A stretch of 64,000 nt of DNA, taken from NCBI RefSeq assembly GCF_018613935.1, contig NZ_JAGGPF010000010.1, positions 434,001-498,000 of the forward strand. The letters are read 5' to 3'. Position 1 is the stretch's first letter. Each line of letters starts with the position of its first letter. The position numbers were made by a program, and so were the translations under genes. This DNA is from Agromyces sp. ISL-38. GTDB lineage: Bacteria > Actinomycetota > Actinomycetes > Actinomycetales > Microbacteriaceae. The notes beneath the pieces are model-generated. The model did no database searches, was not told where the DNA came from, and worked only from the letters and a program-made list of their open reading frames with translations. Below are positions 17,546 to 26,284 of this stretch, in pieces.

Positions 17546-18439
17546 ATGTCCACGGCACCCGTGCTTCCGGCCCGGACCGACGGTCGCTCGACCGACGCTT
17601 CCATCGCTGGCGTCCGACGCGGACGACGCGGCGGATGGCGCTTCCACGCGATCATGACGCCGCTCTCGCTGCTCTGGATCGCGCCCATGATCTTCGTCGT
17701 CTTCGTGGCGGTGCGCTCGTTCGGCGACCTCACGGACCGAGGCCTCGCCGCGCTGCCGCTCTCGATCGACCTGAGCGGATTCGTGACAGTCTTCACGGCG
17801 GGGCTCGTCGGCGAGGCGCTCGTCAACAGCGTGATCGTCACGATCGCGACCGTCTTCCTCACGCTGCTGCTCGCGACGTGGGCCGCGTTCGCACTGAGCA
17901 GGTTCCACATCCCGTTCCGGCGCACGATCCTTCTCGTCATGCTCGCCGGCAACCTGCTGCCGCCCCAGATCCTCCTCATTCCGGTGGCGCGCATCACCGA
18001 GGGGCTCGGCATCTACGACACGCTCGCGGCGCTCGTGATCGTGCAGGTCGGCTTCGGCCTCGGCTTCTACACCTTCGTGCTCCACGGCTTCATGCGTGCG
18101 ATCCCGCCCGAGATCTTCGAGGCGGCCCGCGTCGACGGTGCGGGGGAGATCCGCACCTACTGGCAGCTCGTGCTGCCCCTGTGTCGTCCGTCGCTCGCGG
18201 CGCTCGCCGCGCTCGCCACGACGTGGATCTGGAACGACCTCATCTGGGCGCTCACGGTGCTGCGCACCGAGACCAATTTCCCGATCACGGCGGCGCTGCT
18301 CAACATCCAGGGCGGCTACGTGAGCCAGTGGAACGTCGTCGCCTCGGGTGCGATCGTGGCCGCGCTGCCGACGGCGATCGTGTTCTTCGCATTCCAGCGG
18401 CACTTCGTCTCGGGCCTCACGCTCGGTTCAGGCAAGTGA
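17546..18439 (+). CDS. ABC sugar transporter permease 2 (MalG type)
   Basis: A 297-residue permease starting at ATG 17546 just after GAAGGAGGAT. A basic N-terminal tail of about 30 residues precedes six predicted helices. The coupling loop FEAARVDGAGEIRTYWQLVLPL is the second EAA motif, which pairs with permease 1. It begins two bases after the permease 1 stop, and its own TGA overlaps the GTG of the alpha-galactosidase gene, so the importer and enzyme are made together. Confidence 0.9.
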   Translation: MSTAPVLPARTDGRSTDASIAGVRRGRRGGWRFHAIMTPLSLLWIAPMIFVVFVAVRSFGDLTDRGLAALPLSIDLSGFVTVFTAGLVGEALVNSVIVTIATVFLTLLLATWAAFALSRFHIPFRRTILLVMLAGNLLPPQILLIPVARITEGLGIYDTLAALVIVQVGFGLGFYTFVLHGFMRAIPPEIFEAARVDGAGEIRTYWQLVLPLCRPSLAALAALATTWIWNDLIWALTVLRTETNFPITAALLNIQGGYVSQWNVVASGAIVAALPTAIVFFAFQRHFVSGLTLGSGK

Positions 18440-20541
18440 GCGCGCAAGCTCGGCTGCGTACCCGCACGACCGAGTACGTGGTGAGCGTGCTGCCCGACGG
18501 CTCGGGGCTGGTGCTCGATCACTGGGGCGAGCTGATCGACGGGCCGGTCGAGGCGTGGTCCGAGCCCGATCGCATCGTCTCCTTCGCCACGACAGCGGAT
18601 GCCGCTCCGCTCGAGTTCGCCTCGGCGGGCCAGCGACACGTGCAGTTCTCCGAGCTGCTCGTCGATCGCGGCGACGGTTGGCTCGGCGCCGCCTGGACGC
18701 TCAGGGGTGACCTCGAGACCGTCTCATCCGTTGACGGCTCGCGTCTTACCGCCGAGTTCGCCGACGAGACCGGCACCCTCGTGCTCGTGCTCGAGTACGA
18801 GACCTCCACACGGCACGACGTCGTGCGCCGCCGGATGACCGTGCGGAACGAGGGCACGACGCGGATCGAGCTGCCTCGCGCGTTCTCTGCCGGGTGGAAC
18901 CTGCCACTCGGCCAGGCGCTGCACGTCGACTACCTCGCTGGGCGATGGGCGACCGAGTTCCAGCGGCGCTCGATCGAGCTGCAGTGGGGCACGTTCTCGA
19001 TCGGCAGCCGGCAAGGCGTGACGGGGCTGCTGTTCAGCCCCGTCGTCACGGTGACGGCCGCGAACGTGCGCACGGGTCATCCCGACCGTGCCTACGGCGT
19101 AGCCCTCGAGTGGAGCGGATCGTGGCGCCTCCAGGTCGACTCGACGTCGATCGCGGCGCACACGCGTGTCTCGTGCGGCGTCGACGAGGACACGACGACC
19201 GTGACGCTGCTGCCGAGGGAATCATTCACTTCGCCGTGGTCGACGGGCATCATGAGCTCAGAAGGGCCCGAGGGCTTGACGCGCGAATGGCACCGGTACC
19301 AGCGCGTCGCGCTCGCACGCGACCTCTCACCCATGACGCGACCCGTCGTCTACAACTCCTGGTACGCGACCGGGTTCGACGTGCGCGAAGACCACCAGCT
19401 GGAGCTCGCGCGCATCGCCGCCGGGCTCGGTGTCGAAGCCTTCGTGGTGGATGACGGCTGGTTCGCGGGTCGAACGTCGGATCGTGCGGGGCTCGGCGAT
19501 TGGACGCCCGATCCGTCGAAGTTCCCGCGCGGGCTCCGGCCGTTCGCCGACGAGATCGTGGCGCTCGGCATGCGGCTCGGGCTCTGGATCGAACCGGAAT
19601 GCGTCAACCCCGACAGCGAGCTGTACCGCGCGCATCCCGACTGGGTGTATCGCGCAGGGGACCGCCCGCTCGTGACAATTCGCAACCAGCTGGTGCTCGA
19701 TCTCGGCCGCGCCGAGGTCGTCGAGTGGATCGAGCATCGCCTGCGGGAGCTGCTGCGTTCTGCGCATATCAGCTACCTGAAGTGGGACATGAACCGGCCC
19801 GTGAGCGACGGCGGGCGCCCCGGCGACCTGCATGGCAGCGAATGGTCGGTGCAGCACACCCGTGGCTACTACCGGGTGATGCGGATGCTTCGAGACGCGT
19901 TCCCGCACGTGACCATCGAGGCGTGTGCGAGCGGCGGTGGCCGCATCGACAACGCCGTGCTCGCGCTCTCCGACGTCGTGTGGACGAGCGACCAGGTAGG
20001 GCCGAGGGACCGACTCGTCATCCAGCACGGCTTCCTTGACGCGTACCCCGCCCACGTCATGAGCTCGTGGGTGGCGGATGACCCGGGCCATCGTGACCGC
20101 ATGCCCGTCTCGCTCGGCTACCGCTTTGCGGTCGCCATGTCGGGCGTGCTCGGCATCGGAGCCGACCTCGGACGGTGGACGGAGGCGGAGCGCGCCGAGG
20201 CGACGGGGCTCGTTGCGCGCTATCGCGACATCCGGCCGGTCGTGCAGCGCGGGCAGGTCGTGCGCCACGGCGATCCGCACGGCGACCTCTACGCGATCGA
20301 GTACGCAGGGCCGGCGGACGATCCTCGCATCGTGGTGCTCGTGTACGACCGTGACCGAGACCGAACGCGCGACCTCGATCGGCCCCGCGTGCATCCGACG
20401 CAGCTCACCCCAGGCGTGCGGTACCGAGTCGAGGGCACTGAGCGGGAGGTCACGCGCGAGTCGGCGCGGTCCCTCGGCATCGAGGTGCCGTTCGAGCTCG
20501 CGCCGGACGCCGACCTGCTGGTGCTCCTGCCGATCGGCTGA
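18436..20541 (+). CDS. Alpha-galactosidase, glycoside hydrolase family 36
   Basis: A 701-residue retaining alpha-galactosidase without signal peptide, acting on imported alpha-galactosides such as melibiose or raffinose-type sugars. An N-terminal beta-supersandwich is followed by a TIM barrel with NSWYATGFDV, VDDGWFAGR, GLWIEPECVNPDS, the nucleophile D451 in YLKWDMNRP, and the acid/base D519 in WTSDQVGPRDR. The 68-residue spacing agrees with GH36. The acid/base loop usually reads SDxTDxxDR; here QVGP replaces part of it, which may affect specificity. The GTG start overlaps the permease stop. It ends 42 bases from a convergent gene. Confidence 0.9.
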   Translation: MSAQARLRTRTTEYVVSVLPDGSGLVLDHWGELIDGPVEAWSEPDRIVSFATTADAAPLEFASAGQRHVQFSELLVDRGDGWLGAAWTLRGDLETVSSVDGSRLTAEFADETGTLVLVLEYETSTRHDVVRRRMTVRNEGTTRIELPRAFSAGWNLPLGQALHVDYLAGRWATEFQRRSIELQWGTFSIGSRQGVTGLLFSPVVTVTAANVRTGHPDRAYGVALEWSGSWRLQVDSTSIAAHTRVSCGVDEDTTTVTLLPRESFTSPWSTGIMSSEGPEGLTREWHRYQRVALARDLSPMTRPVVYNSWYATGFDVREDHQLELARIAAGLGVEAFVVDDGWFAGRTSDRAGLGDWTPDPSKFPRGLRPFADEIVALGMRLGLWIEPECVNPDSELYRAHPDWVYRAGDRPLVTIRNQLVLDLGRAEVVEWIEHRLRELLRSAHISYLKWDMNRPVSDGGRPGDLHGSEWSVQHTRGYYRVMRMLRDAFPHVTIEACASGGGRIDNAVLALSDVVWTSDQVGPRDRLVIQHGFLDAYPAHVMSSWVADDPGHRDRMPVSLGYRFAVAMSGVLGIGADLGRWTEAERAEATGLVARYRDIRPVVQRGQVVRHGDPHGDLYAIEYAGPADDPRIVVLVYDRDRDRTRDLDRPRVHPTQLTPGVRYRVEGTEREVTRESARSLGIEVPFELAPDADLLVLLPIG

Positions 20542-20583
20542 GGCCGCTGCCCAGGCCGAGGCACGGCCCGCCGGCGACCCCGC

Positions 20584-23508
20584 TCACTCCCGCGCGAACA
20601 GCAGCAGGGCGGGCAGGCTCGTCGCGAAGTAGTCCGTGCTGCCGTCCGCGCGCGTGGCGGCGGGCGGCGGAACGACGGGCCGGGCCTCACCGAGATTCGC
20701 AGGCGGGTCGATGCGGGGGAGTCCAGCGGCGGCGCGGGCTCGATCCCAGGCGGCGAGCACGCGACCCTCGCCGCCCTCCCACGGCTGGAAGGCGCGCGAC
20801 TCGACGATCCCGACGGCCTCGTCGGCGCGGCCGGCGTCGACGAGCAGTTCGGCGTACTCGATCGTCAGGTCGTCGCGGCTGAGCACGAGCTCGCGGTCGG
20901 CCTCGAGTCGTTCGAGCCGTTCCCGCGGGTCGTGCTCGAGGCGGGCGGCGAGCTGGTCGAGCTCGTAGAGCAGTCGCCCGTCGTGCGGATCCAGGCGCCG
21001 GGCGCGCTCGTACGACGCCCAGGCGAGCTCGTCGTCGCCGAGCACGTTGTACGCCGCGAGTCCGAGGTTGCGCGCCGTGACGGCGTCCTCGTCGCCGAGC
21101 TCGATCGCCCGTCGCCACTGTTCGGCCGCCTCCGGCTTGCGGCCTGCGTCGAACAGGAGCATGCCGAGCAGGGCGCGCGGGATCGGATCACCGGGCTCGG
21201 CCGCGATCGCCGCGAGGAGTGCGTCGTGGGCGTCGAGTCCGGCCGGGAACGCCCAGCGCCGATCGGCGCGACTCGCGGCCGCGCGCTCGGCGCGCGCCTC
21301 GTCGGCGCGGCCCAGCTCGTCGAGCAGCTGCGCCCGTAGGTAGTGTGCGACGGGCCGTACGTTGCCGACGGCGGCGGGCGCCTCCGTCGCCGCTCGGGCG
21401 AGGAGCGCGAGCGCGACCTCCACTTCACCTGCAGCCCGCAGGTCGGACGCGACGTCGAGCAGCACGTGCCCGTCACTCGGGAGCACGAGCTCGCCCGCGA
21501 TCACGCGCAGGGCGACGTCGAGCGGGTCGAGCCCCCGGACCTCGGCGAGCAGCGCATCGGCCTCGTCGGCGCGGCCGACGCGTCGCAACAGCACCACGCG
21601 GAGCGCCGCGACACGCAGGTCGTCCGCATCGAGCCGAGCTGCCACCTCGAGATCGGTCAGCGCGCGGTCGACGTCGCCGGCTCGCGCCTCGAGGCGCGCG
21701 AGCTCGACGAGCGCGGGTTGCGCCCACTTACGGTCCCACGTGGCTCGGCCGAACGCGGATGCCGCGGCATCGAGCCGTCCACGCCGCAACTCGATGAGCC
21801 CGAGCAGGTAGAGCGCCTCGGTGTCGGCGGGGTTGAGGTTTCGCGCGGTGAGGCGCGCGACGGCTGCGCGCGCATGCTCGGCCGCCGTGTCGTAGTCGCC
21901 CGCCCGGTGCGCCGCGTCGGCGAGCGCGAGGTGCGAGCCGATGTGGCCCGGGTCGCGTGCGATGGCCTCCCGCCAATACGGCAGGGGAGAGCGTGTGGGG
22001 TGCCGGTACTGCCGGAGGTGCACGCCGATGAGGTGCAGTTCCTCAACGCTCCCGACGTCGCGCGGGCGCGGGGGCTCGGTCGCGGTCCACGGCTCGGGTC
22101 GCTCACCGACGGGTTCGGGGGAGGTGACGAGCAGCTTGCCGGCACGGTCTTCGACGAGCACGCGCGCCGAGCCCGGGACATCCGCCGCCGTGACGACGAA
22201 GGGACGCGCGGGGTCGAGGTCGACGACCCAGCTCGCGAGCTCGTGCCCATCGTCGACGATGCGCACCGCAGCCTCGGGCAGCTCGCGGGTCGCGCTGACG
22301 CCGATGCGCAGCGAGCGGGCATCGCCATCGCGCGACACGTGCAGGGCGGTGTCGAGGGTCGCCGCAACGGGGACGCCGATGCGGCTGATGGGATACCAGT
22401 ACTGGTTGAAGGACTTCGTCTCGCCCGGCATGAGCCAGGAGAAGTCGGGCTGGTTGTCGGTGTAGACGCCGGCCATGAGTTCGACGTAGGGGCCGTCGCC
22501 GTCGGTGAGGTGGGCGTCCCACGCGTGGCCGAAGGGCGCGTCGCCCCATGTCCATTGCTTCTTGCCCGGGGAGATGCGCCGCTCGGCCCAGTGCACGAAG
22601 CCGGCGTCGGCGGCGTGGTCGTAGCCGCCGAAGAACTCGCCGTCGGAGTCGACGATCATGTACGACGTCGGTACGGGGATGTTGCGGTAGAAGTCGATGC
22701 GGTCGGTGCCGGTCCGGTCGGCGGCCCGGACGGGGTAGTCGACGCCGTAGTACGGCCGGTCGGCGGTCGGGAAGGCCGTGAGCGCGCGTCGCGCGTGGTC
22801 GGCGACGAACCGCACGTCGGTCGGGAAGAACGACTGGTAGTCATCGTGCACGCGCGCCGCGACGTTCGCCCACCAGAGGAACGTCTGCCGCTCGCTCGTG
22901 CGGTTGTGCAGGCGCACGACGAGTTCGACGACCGCCCGATCGGGGTGCAGGCGCACGCCGTGCATGCCCTTCATGCGAGCGAACGGCTCGTGGTCGCTGC
23001 ACCACACGGTGACAGAGCCGTCCTCGCCGTGCTCGATCGTCCACTCGACCGGCAGGTGCGTGGCCGGCCGGTGGTGCTGCGGCCAGTTGAACTCGACGCC
23101 GCCGCTCAGCCACGGCCCCGCGAGGCCCACGAGGGCGGGCTTGATGACGTTGTTGCGGTAGAAGAAGTCGTACTCGGCGGTCTTGTCGTAGCCGACGTGG
23201 ACGCGTCCGCCGAGCTCGGGCAGCACCATGAGACGCACCCACCGGTTCTCGAGATGCACGGCGGTCCAGCTCACCGGGGCAGCCTCGGACGCGATGCGGT
23301 CGATGAACGGGAGGGGGTACACGCGCCCGCTCGAACCCTGGTAGACCCGACGGTCGAGGAACATCGGGTATCGGCTGGGCTCGCCCGGCGCGTAGGTGGC
23401 CAGCTCGACGGGCTGCTCCCACACGATCGCGCCGCCTCGGTCGAGCTCGCGCTGCTGCTCCGTAGGGGCATCGGGCAGGGTGAACCGGGCGACGTCGGTG
23501 GCTCGCAT
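20584..23508 (-). CDS. DUF5107 and tetratricopeptide-repeat protein
   Basis: A 974-residue cytoplasmic protein. Residues ~40-430 match the DUF5107 type: a mutarotase-like beta-sandwich region with VRLMVLPELGGRVHVGYDK, SGGVEFNWPQHHRP and QTFLWWANVAARVHDDYQ. Residues ~490-970 are helical Ala/Leu/Arg-rich TPR repeats, for example AEHARAAVARL and LGLIELRRGRLDAAASAFGRA. DUF5107 proteins occur in carbohydrate clusters, and here the gene converges on GH36, so a role in sugar processing or sensing is inferred. No catalytic residues can be assigned. ATG 23508 lies six bases after TAGGGT, suggesting a leaderless mRNA. Confidence 0.75.
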   Translation of the reverse strand: MRATDVARFTLPDAPTEQQRELDRGGAIVWEQPVELATYAPGEPSRYPMFLDRRVYQGSSGRVYPLPFIDRIASEAAPVSWTAVHLENRWVRLMVLPELGGRVHVGYDKTAEYDFFYRNNVIKPALVGLAGPWLSGGVEFNWPQHHRPATHLPVEWTIEHGEDGSVTVWCSDHEPFARMKGMHGVRLHPDRAVVELVVRLHNRTSERQTFLWWANVAARVHDDYQSFFPTDVRFVADHARRALTAFPTADRPYYGVDYPVRAADRTGTDRIDFYRNIPVPTSYMIVDSDGEFFGGYDHAADAGFVHWAERRISPGKKQWTWGDAPFGHAWDAHLTDGDGPYVELMAGVYTDNQPDFSWLMPGETKSFNQYWYPISRIGVPVAATLDTALHVSRDGDARSLRIGVSATRELPEAAVRIVDDGHELASWVVDLDPARPFVVTAADVPGSARVLVEDRAGKLLVTSPEPVGERPEPWTATEPPRPRDVGSVEELHLIGVHLRQYRHPTRSPLPYWREAIARDPGHIGSHLALADAAHRAGDYDTAAEHARAAVARLTARNLNPADTEALYLLGLIELRRGRLDAAASAFGRATWDRKWAQPALVELARLEARAGDVDRALTDLEVAARLDADDLRVAALRVVLLRRVGRADEADALLAEVRGLDPLDVALRVIAGELVLPSDGHVLLDVASDLRAAGEVEVALALLARAATEAPAAVGNVRPVAHYLRAQLLDELGRADEARAERAAASRADRRWAFPAGLDAHDALLAAIAAEPGDPIPRALLGMLLFDAGRKPEAAEQWRRAIELGDEDAVTARNLGLAAYNVLGDDELAWASYERARRLDPHDGRLLYELDQLAARLEHDPRERLERLEADRELVLSRDDLTIEYAELLVDAGRADEAVGIVESRAFQPWEGGEGRVLAAWDRARAAAGLPRIDPPANLGEARPVVPPPAATRADGSTDYFATSLPALLLFARE

Positions 23509-23514
23509 GCCGTC

Positions 23515-23520
23515 ACCCTA
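23515..23520 (-). promoter_or_regulatory. -10 box for a probable leaderless DUF5107-TPR transcript
   Basis: On the minus strand TAGGGT is followed by six bases (GACGGC) and then ATG 23508. This is the same geometry as at aroQ, rpe, hisE and polA. Confidence 0.5.
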
Positions 23521-23657
23521 CGATCGCCCGCGGAGCCCGGGAATGGGGGGATCGCTGGCAAGGCCTGCACGATTCGATGGTCGCAGCACGTGGATGTCCC
23601 AACCACGGCAGCACTCGCCGCTGCCTCGCCTGCACGAACCGCCCGATCGCGGGGCGC

Positions 23658-24632
23658 CTACCGCGTGGCCGACCGTGTGGTCGACCGAGCGATCCATCGG
23701 ATGACGAGCTCCGTGCTCCCGCCGGGCTCGAGCGTGACGAGCGGGCCGAGCACCTCGAGCTCCGCGAGCCGAGCGTCGACGCGCATGCCGCTCAGCGACG
23801 GCAGCGGACCGGGCAGCGGCGTCTGCATCCACACCTCGGCGCGCGAGCCGTGATCGGGATACTCGGCATGCGCCACGGGTTCGAAGCGCAGTTCGAGTCC
23901 CTCGCCGTCGGGTCCGCGCCAGGCGATCGATCCGGTGGCGTCGGCGAAGCCCCGCTTTCCGATCACGTCCTGCACGGGGACCTCGACATGTCCGTCGACC
24001 CGCCTCGTGGCGAGCGTGCCGTGATGGTCCCCGAGGTCGATCGGCTCGAGCCTGCCCTTGACCGCGACGACGACCGCCGCGTCCTGCGCTCTCGCGCCGG
24101 CGTCGATGTCGACCTGGCAGACTTCCCACGGCGCCCACCGCACGGGACGGTCCGACGCATTCGTCAGCGCGAGCGTCTCGACGAACTCGGCTCCCGCGTG
24201 CGGGATCTCGAACCGTCGCTCGATGCGCAGGCCCGTGCGCGGGTCGTCCGCGCTCGTGAGGCTCAACAGCAGGCCATCGTCGGTCGGCGACTCGCGCCAG
24301 GCGTACTCACCGGAGTCGAGCACCGCGTCGGGCGGCCCCTGCCACTGATCCGCCCCGTTCCAGCCCTGCGGCGCGGGCCACGACTTCGAGCCGCCGACGT
24401 TGGCCCAGCTCGCGAAGGTGCCGTCGACGACAGGCCATGACGACATCGGCACGACTGTTCGCGACTCGTCGTCGAGCAGGGCCGGGTTGTGCCAGAGCAA
24501 CTCGCGCCCGTCGACGCGCAGGGAGATGAGCCGTCCGCCGATCGTCGGCAGGAAGACGAGCCGCAGACGGTCGTTCGCCACCGCGTGCAGGGGCAGAGCC
24601 GGATCGCCGGAGTCGAGCGTGCGGCTGAGCAT
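23658..24632 (-). CDS. Galactose-mutarotase-like protein (DUF4380-type)
   Basis: A 324-residue protein with no signal peptide. The fold signature LRLVFLPTIGGRLISLRVDGRELLWHNP, followed by RIERRFEIPHAGAEFVETLALTN and WAPWEVCQV, is that of aldose-epimerase-like beta-sandwich proteins annotated DUF4380. It could interconvert sugar anomers or bind a sugar; the classical epimerase His/Glu pair cannot be assigned with confidence. It lies downstream of and on the same strand as the glycosyltransferase gene and beside the DUF5107 gene. ATG 24632 follows a TAGCCT box by six bases. Confidence 0.7.
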   Translation of the reverse strand: MLSRTLDSGDPALPLHAVANDRLRLVFLPTIGGRLISLRVDGRELLWHNPALLDDESRTVVPMSSWPVVDGTFASWANVGGSKSWPAPQGWNGADQWQGPPDAVLDSGEYAWRESPTDDGLLLSLTSADDPRTGLRIERRFEIPHAGAEFVETLALTNASDRPVRWAPWEVCQVDIDAGARAQDAAVVVAVKGRLEPIDLGDHHGTLATRRVDGHVEVPVQDVIGKRGFADATGSIAWRGPDGEGLELRFEPVAHAEYPDHGSRAEVWMQTPLPGPLPSLSGMRVDARLAELEVLGPLVTLEPGGSTELVIRWIARSTTRSATR

Positions 24633-24638
24633 CCCCTC

Positions 24639-24644
24639 AGGCTA
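24639..24644 (-). promoter_or_regulatory. -10 box for a probable leaderless DUF4380-type transcript
   Basis: Minus-strand TAGCCT, six bases (GAGGGG), then ATG 24632. The GAGGGG spacer could also act as a very close ribosome site, so leaderless status is less certain here than at aroQ. Confidence 0.45.
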
Positions 24645-24779
24645 CGAGCGGTCGGGCGAGCGCGGAATCGGCGATCTCACGACGGACCTGTACGATTCGA
24701 CGACGATGTCGTCGCCGATCTCCAGCCCCGCGTTCACCAGGCGGTCGCGGCACGCTCCCACCTCGAGCCTCGGCCTGAG

Positions 24780-26066
24780 CTAGGTCGAGGCAGTCCCGAC
24801 GACGAGACGGAGGGCGTGCTCGACGACTTCCCGAGGGCCGTCGTGCTCGGCGAGCCGGGCGGCGAGTCGCTTCGCGTTCGCGCGGTAGTAGGCATCCGTC
24901 GACACTCGTCGCCAGGCCCGCAGCACCGACCGTGCCGACGGCCGGCCGGTGCGGAGGTCGACGCCCGCGCCCGCCCACGCCACGCGTGCAGCCACCTCGG
25001 GCTTGTCGAGGTCGCCACCTGCCACGATGAGCGGGATTCCGGCGGCGAGGGCGGCGAGCACTCCGCCCCAGCCGCCGTTGGTGATGACGACCTCGGTTCG
25101 GGGGAGCAGCGCGTCGTAGGGCACGACGCCTGCGACGCGCGCGTTCGGCGGCGCCGGGAACGGCAGGCTCGGATCGGCCGCCCGGCCGGTGGCGGCGACG
25201 AGCTGCACCTGCTGGCGGCCGAGCGCGCCGAAGGTCGGTTCGATGAGATCGTGCGGGTCGACGTTCTGCGTGCCCTGCGTGACGTGCACGACGGGCATCG
25301 CGGATGCCTCGACGTCGCCCCACCACGAGGGAAGCTGCGCGTCGCCATGACGCGGGCGAGTGAGCTCGCCGACGAACACGACGTGCGTCGCGAGGTCGGA
25401 GCGGGCGAACTCGAGCTCCGCAACACCGCTGGCGCACACGAGCATGGGCGAGTAGCACGCCTCATCGAACGTGAGCGAGTTCTGCCGGAGCCCCGCGCGA
25501 CGGCGCTCGTCGGCGTACGCGCGCTGGATGCGGCTGCTGCCCACGCGCGCGAGCGCTCGCAGTGCGCGATCCCGCAGCCGTCCGATCGGTCCCGTCGCCG
25601 GGGTGAGCCCGAACATCGGCGGTGGAAGGTCGCGGCTCGGGATCGCGAGCGGCACGATGCTGACGGTGACCCATGGAGTGCCGGTCAGCTCCGATGCGAA
25701 GTGGCTGCCGAGGCTCAGGCCGTCGGCGACGATGACGTCCCACGGCTGCTCGTCGAACGCCGCCACGAGATCGGCGGCCTGGTCGGCGCCCGTGCGCACG
25801 AAGAGGTGCTCGACGTTCGCGAGCATCTGACGTGGCCCCTTCCTGCCGCGGAGCACGGGGAACGTCGCCGCGAGATCGTGCTCGTCGAAGTCGGCTGCCG
25901 CCCGCCACGGCACGACCCGCGCCCCGAGCGCGGCGAAACGCGACGCGTGCGCGGAGCCCGTGTACACGCGCACGCCGTGGCCCGCCTCGATGAACGCCTC
26001 TGCCACGGCGGCCATGGGCGCGACGTGCCCGTGGAACGGCATCACGGCGATCATCACTTCGGCCAT
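24780..26066 (-). CDS. GT1-type (UDP-glycosyltransferase/macrolide glycosyltransferase-like) glycosyltransferase
   Basis: A 428-residue GT-B fold enzyme expected to transfer a sugar from an NDP-sugar to a small acceptor. The N-terminal acceptor domain starts MIAVMPFHGHVAPMAAVAEA with the conserved catalytic-type His. The C-terminal donor domain carries VTQGTQNVDPHDL and the sugar-nucleotide loop VITNGGWGGVLAALAAGIPLIVAGGDLDKPEVAARV. ATG 26066 was chosen because the conserved strand begins there, although the frame is open to 26291. The acceptor is unknown; related enzymes glycosylate macrolides or other lipophilic compounds, and a detoxification role is possible. Confidence 0.82.
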   Translation of the reverse strand: MAEVMIAVMPFHGHVAPMAAVAEAFIEAGHGVRVYTGSAHASRFAALGARVVPWRAAADFDEHDLAATFPVLRGRKGPRQMLANVEHLFVRTGADQAADLVAAFDEQPWDVIVADGLSLGSHFASELTGTPWVTVSIVPLAIPSRDLPPPMFGLTPATGPIGRLRDRALRALARVGSSRIQRAYADERRRAGLRQNSLTFDEACYSPMLVCASGVAELEFARSDLATHVVFVGELTRPRHGDAQLPSWWGDVEASAMPVVHVTQGTQNVDPHDLIEPTFGALGRQQVQLVAATGRAADPSLPFPAPPNARVAGVVPYDALLPRTEVVITNGGWGGVLAALAAGIPLIVAGGDLDKPEVAARVAWAGAGVDLRTGRPSARSVLRAWRRVSTDAYYRANAKRLAARLAEHDGPREVVEHALRLVVGTAST

Positions 26067-26284
26067 GGTCGATTCGATCACGTGCGACAGCCGAGGCGAC
26101 AGCCCCAGTGCTGGCCTCACTCCGGTCCCAGTACTCGCCCCTGTGCCGGCTGCGTGGCAGCCCTCTCCGGATTCCCGCGCCCACCCTGATCTGGCGGCCG
26201 AGCGCTGGCGATTCACTGGTTGACGGTGCAGAACGCGGCATCCCGACCACAACCCGTGAACCGCTCTGGAAGGAGCACCCGACC

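Noticed and set aside
24660..24779. Minus-strand coding-like stretch (36 codons, reading NAGLEIGDDIVVESYRSVV) after the glycosyltransferase stop.
   Set aside because: It has no recognisable family, no ribosome site or promoter pattern, and long random frames are expected at this GC content.
26220..26225. TTGACG as a possible -35 box for the DoxX-like gene.
   Set aside because: No acceptable -10 hexamer lies 15-19 bases downstream.
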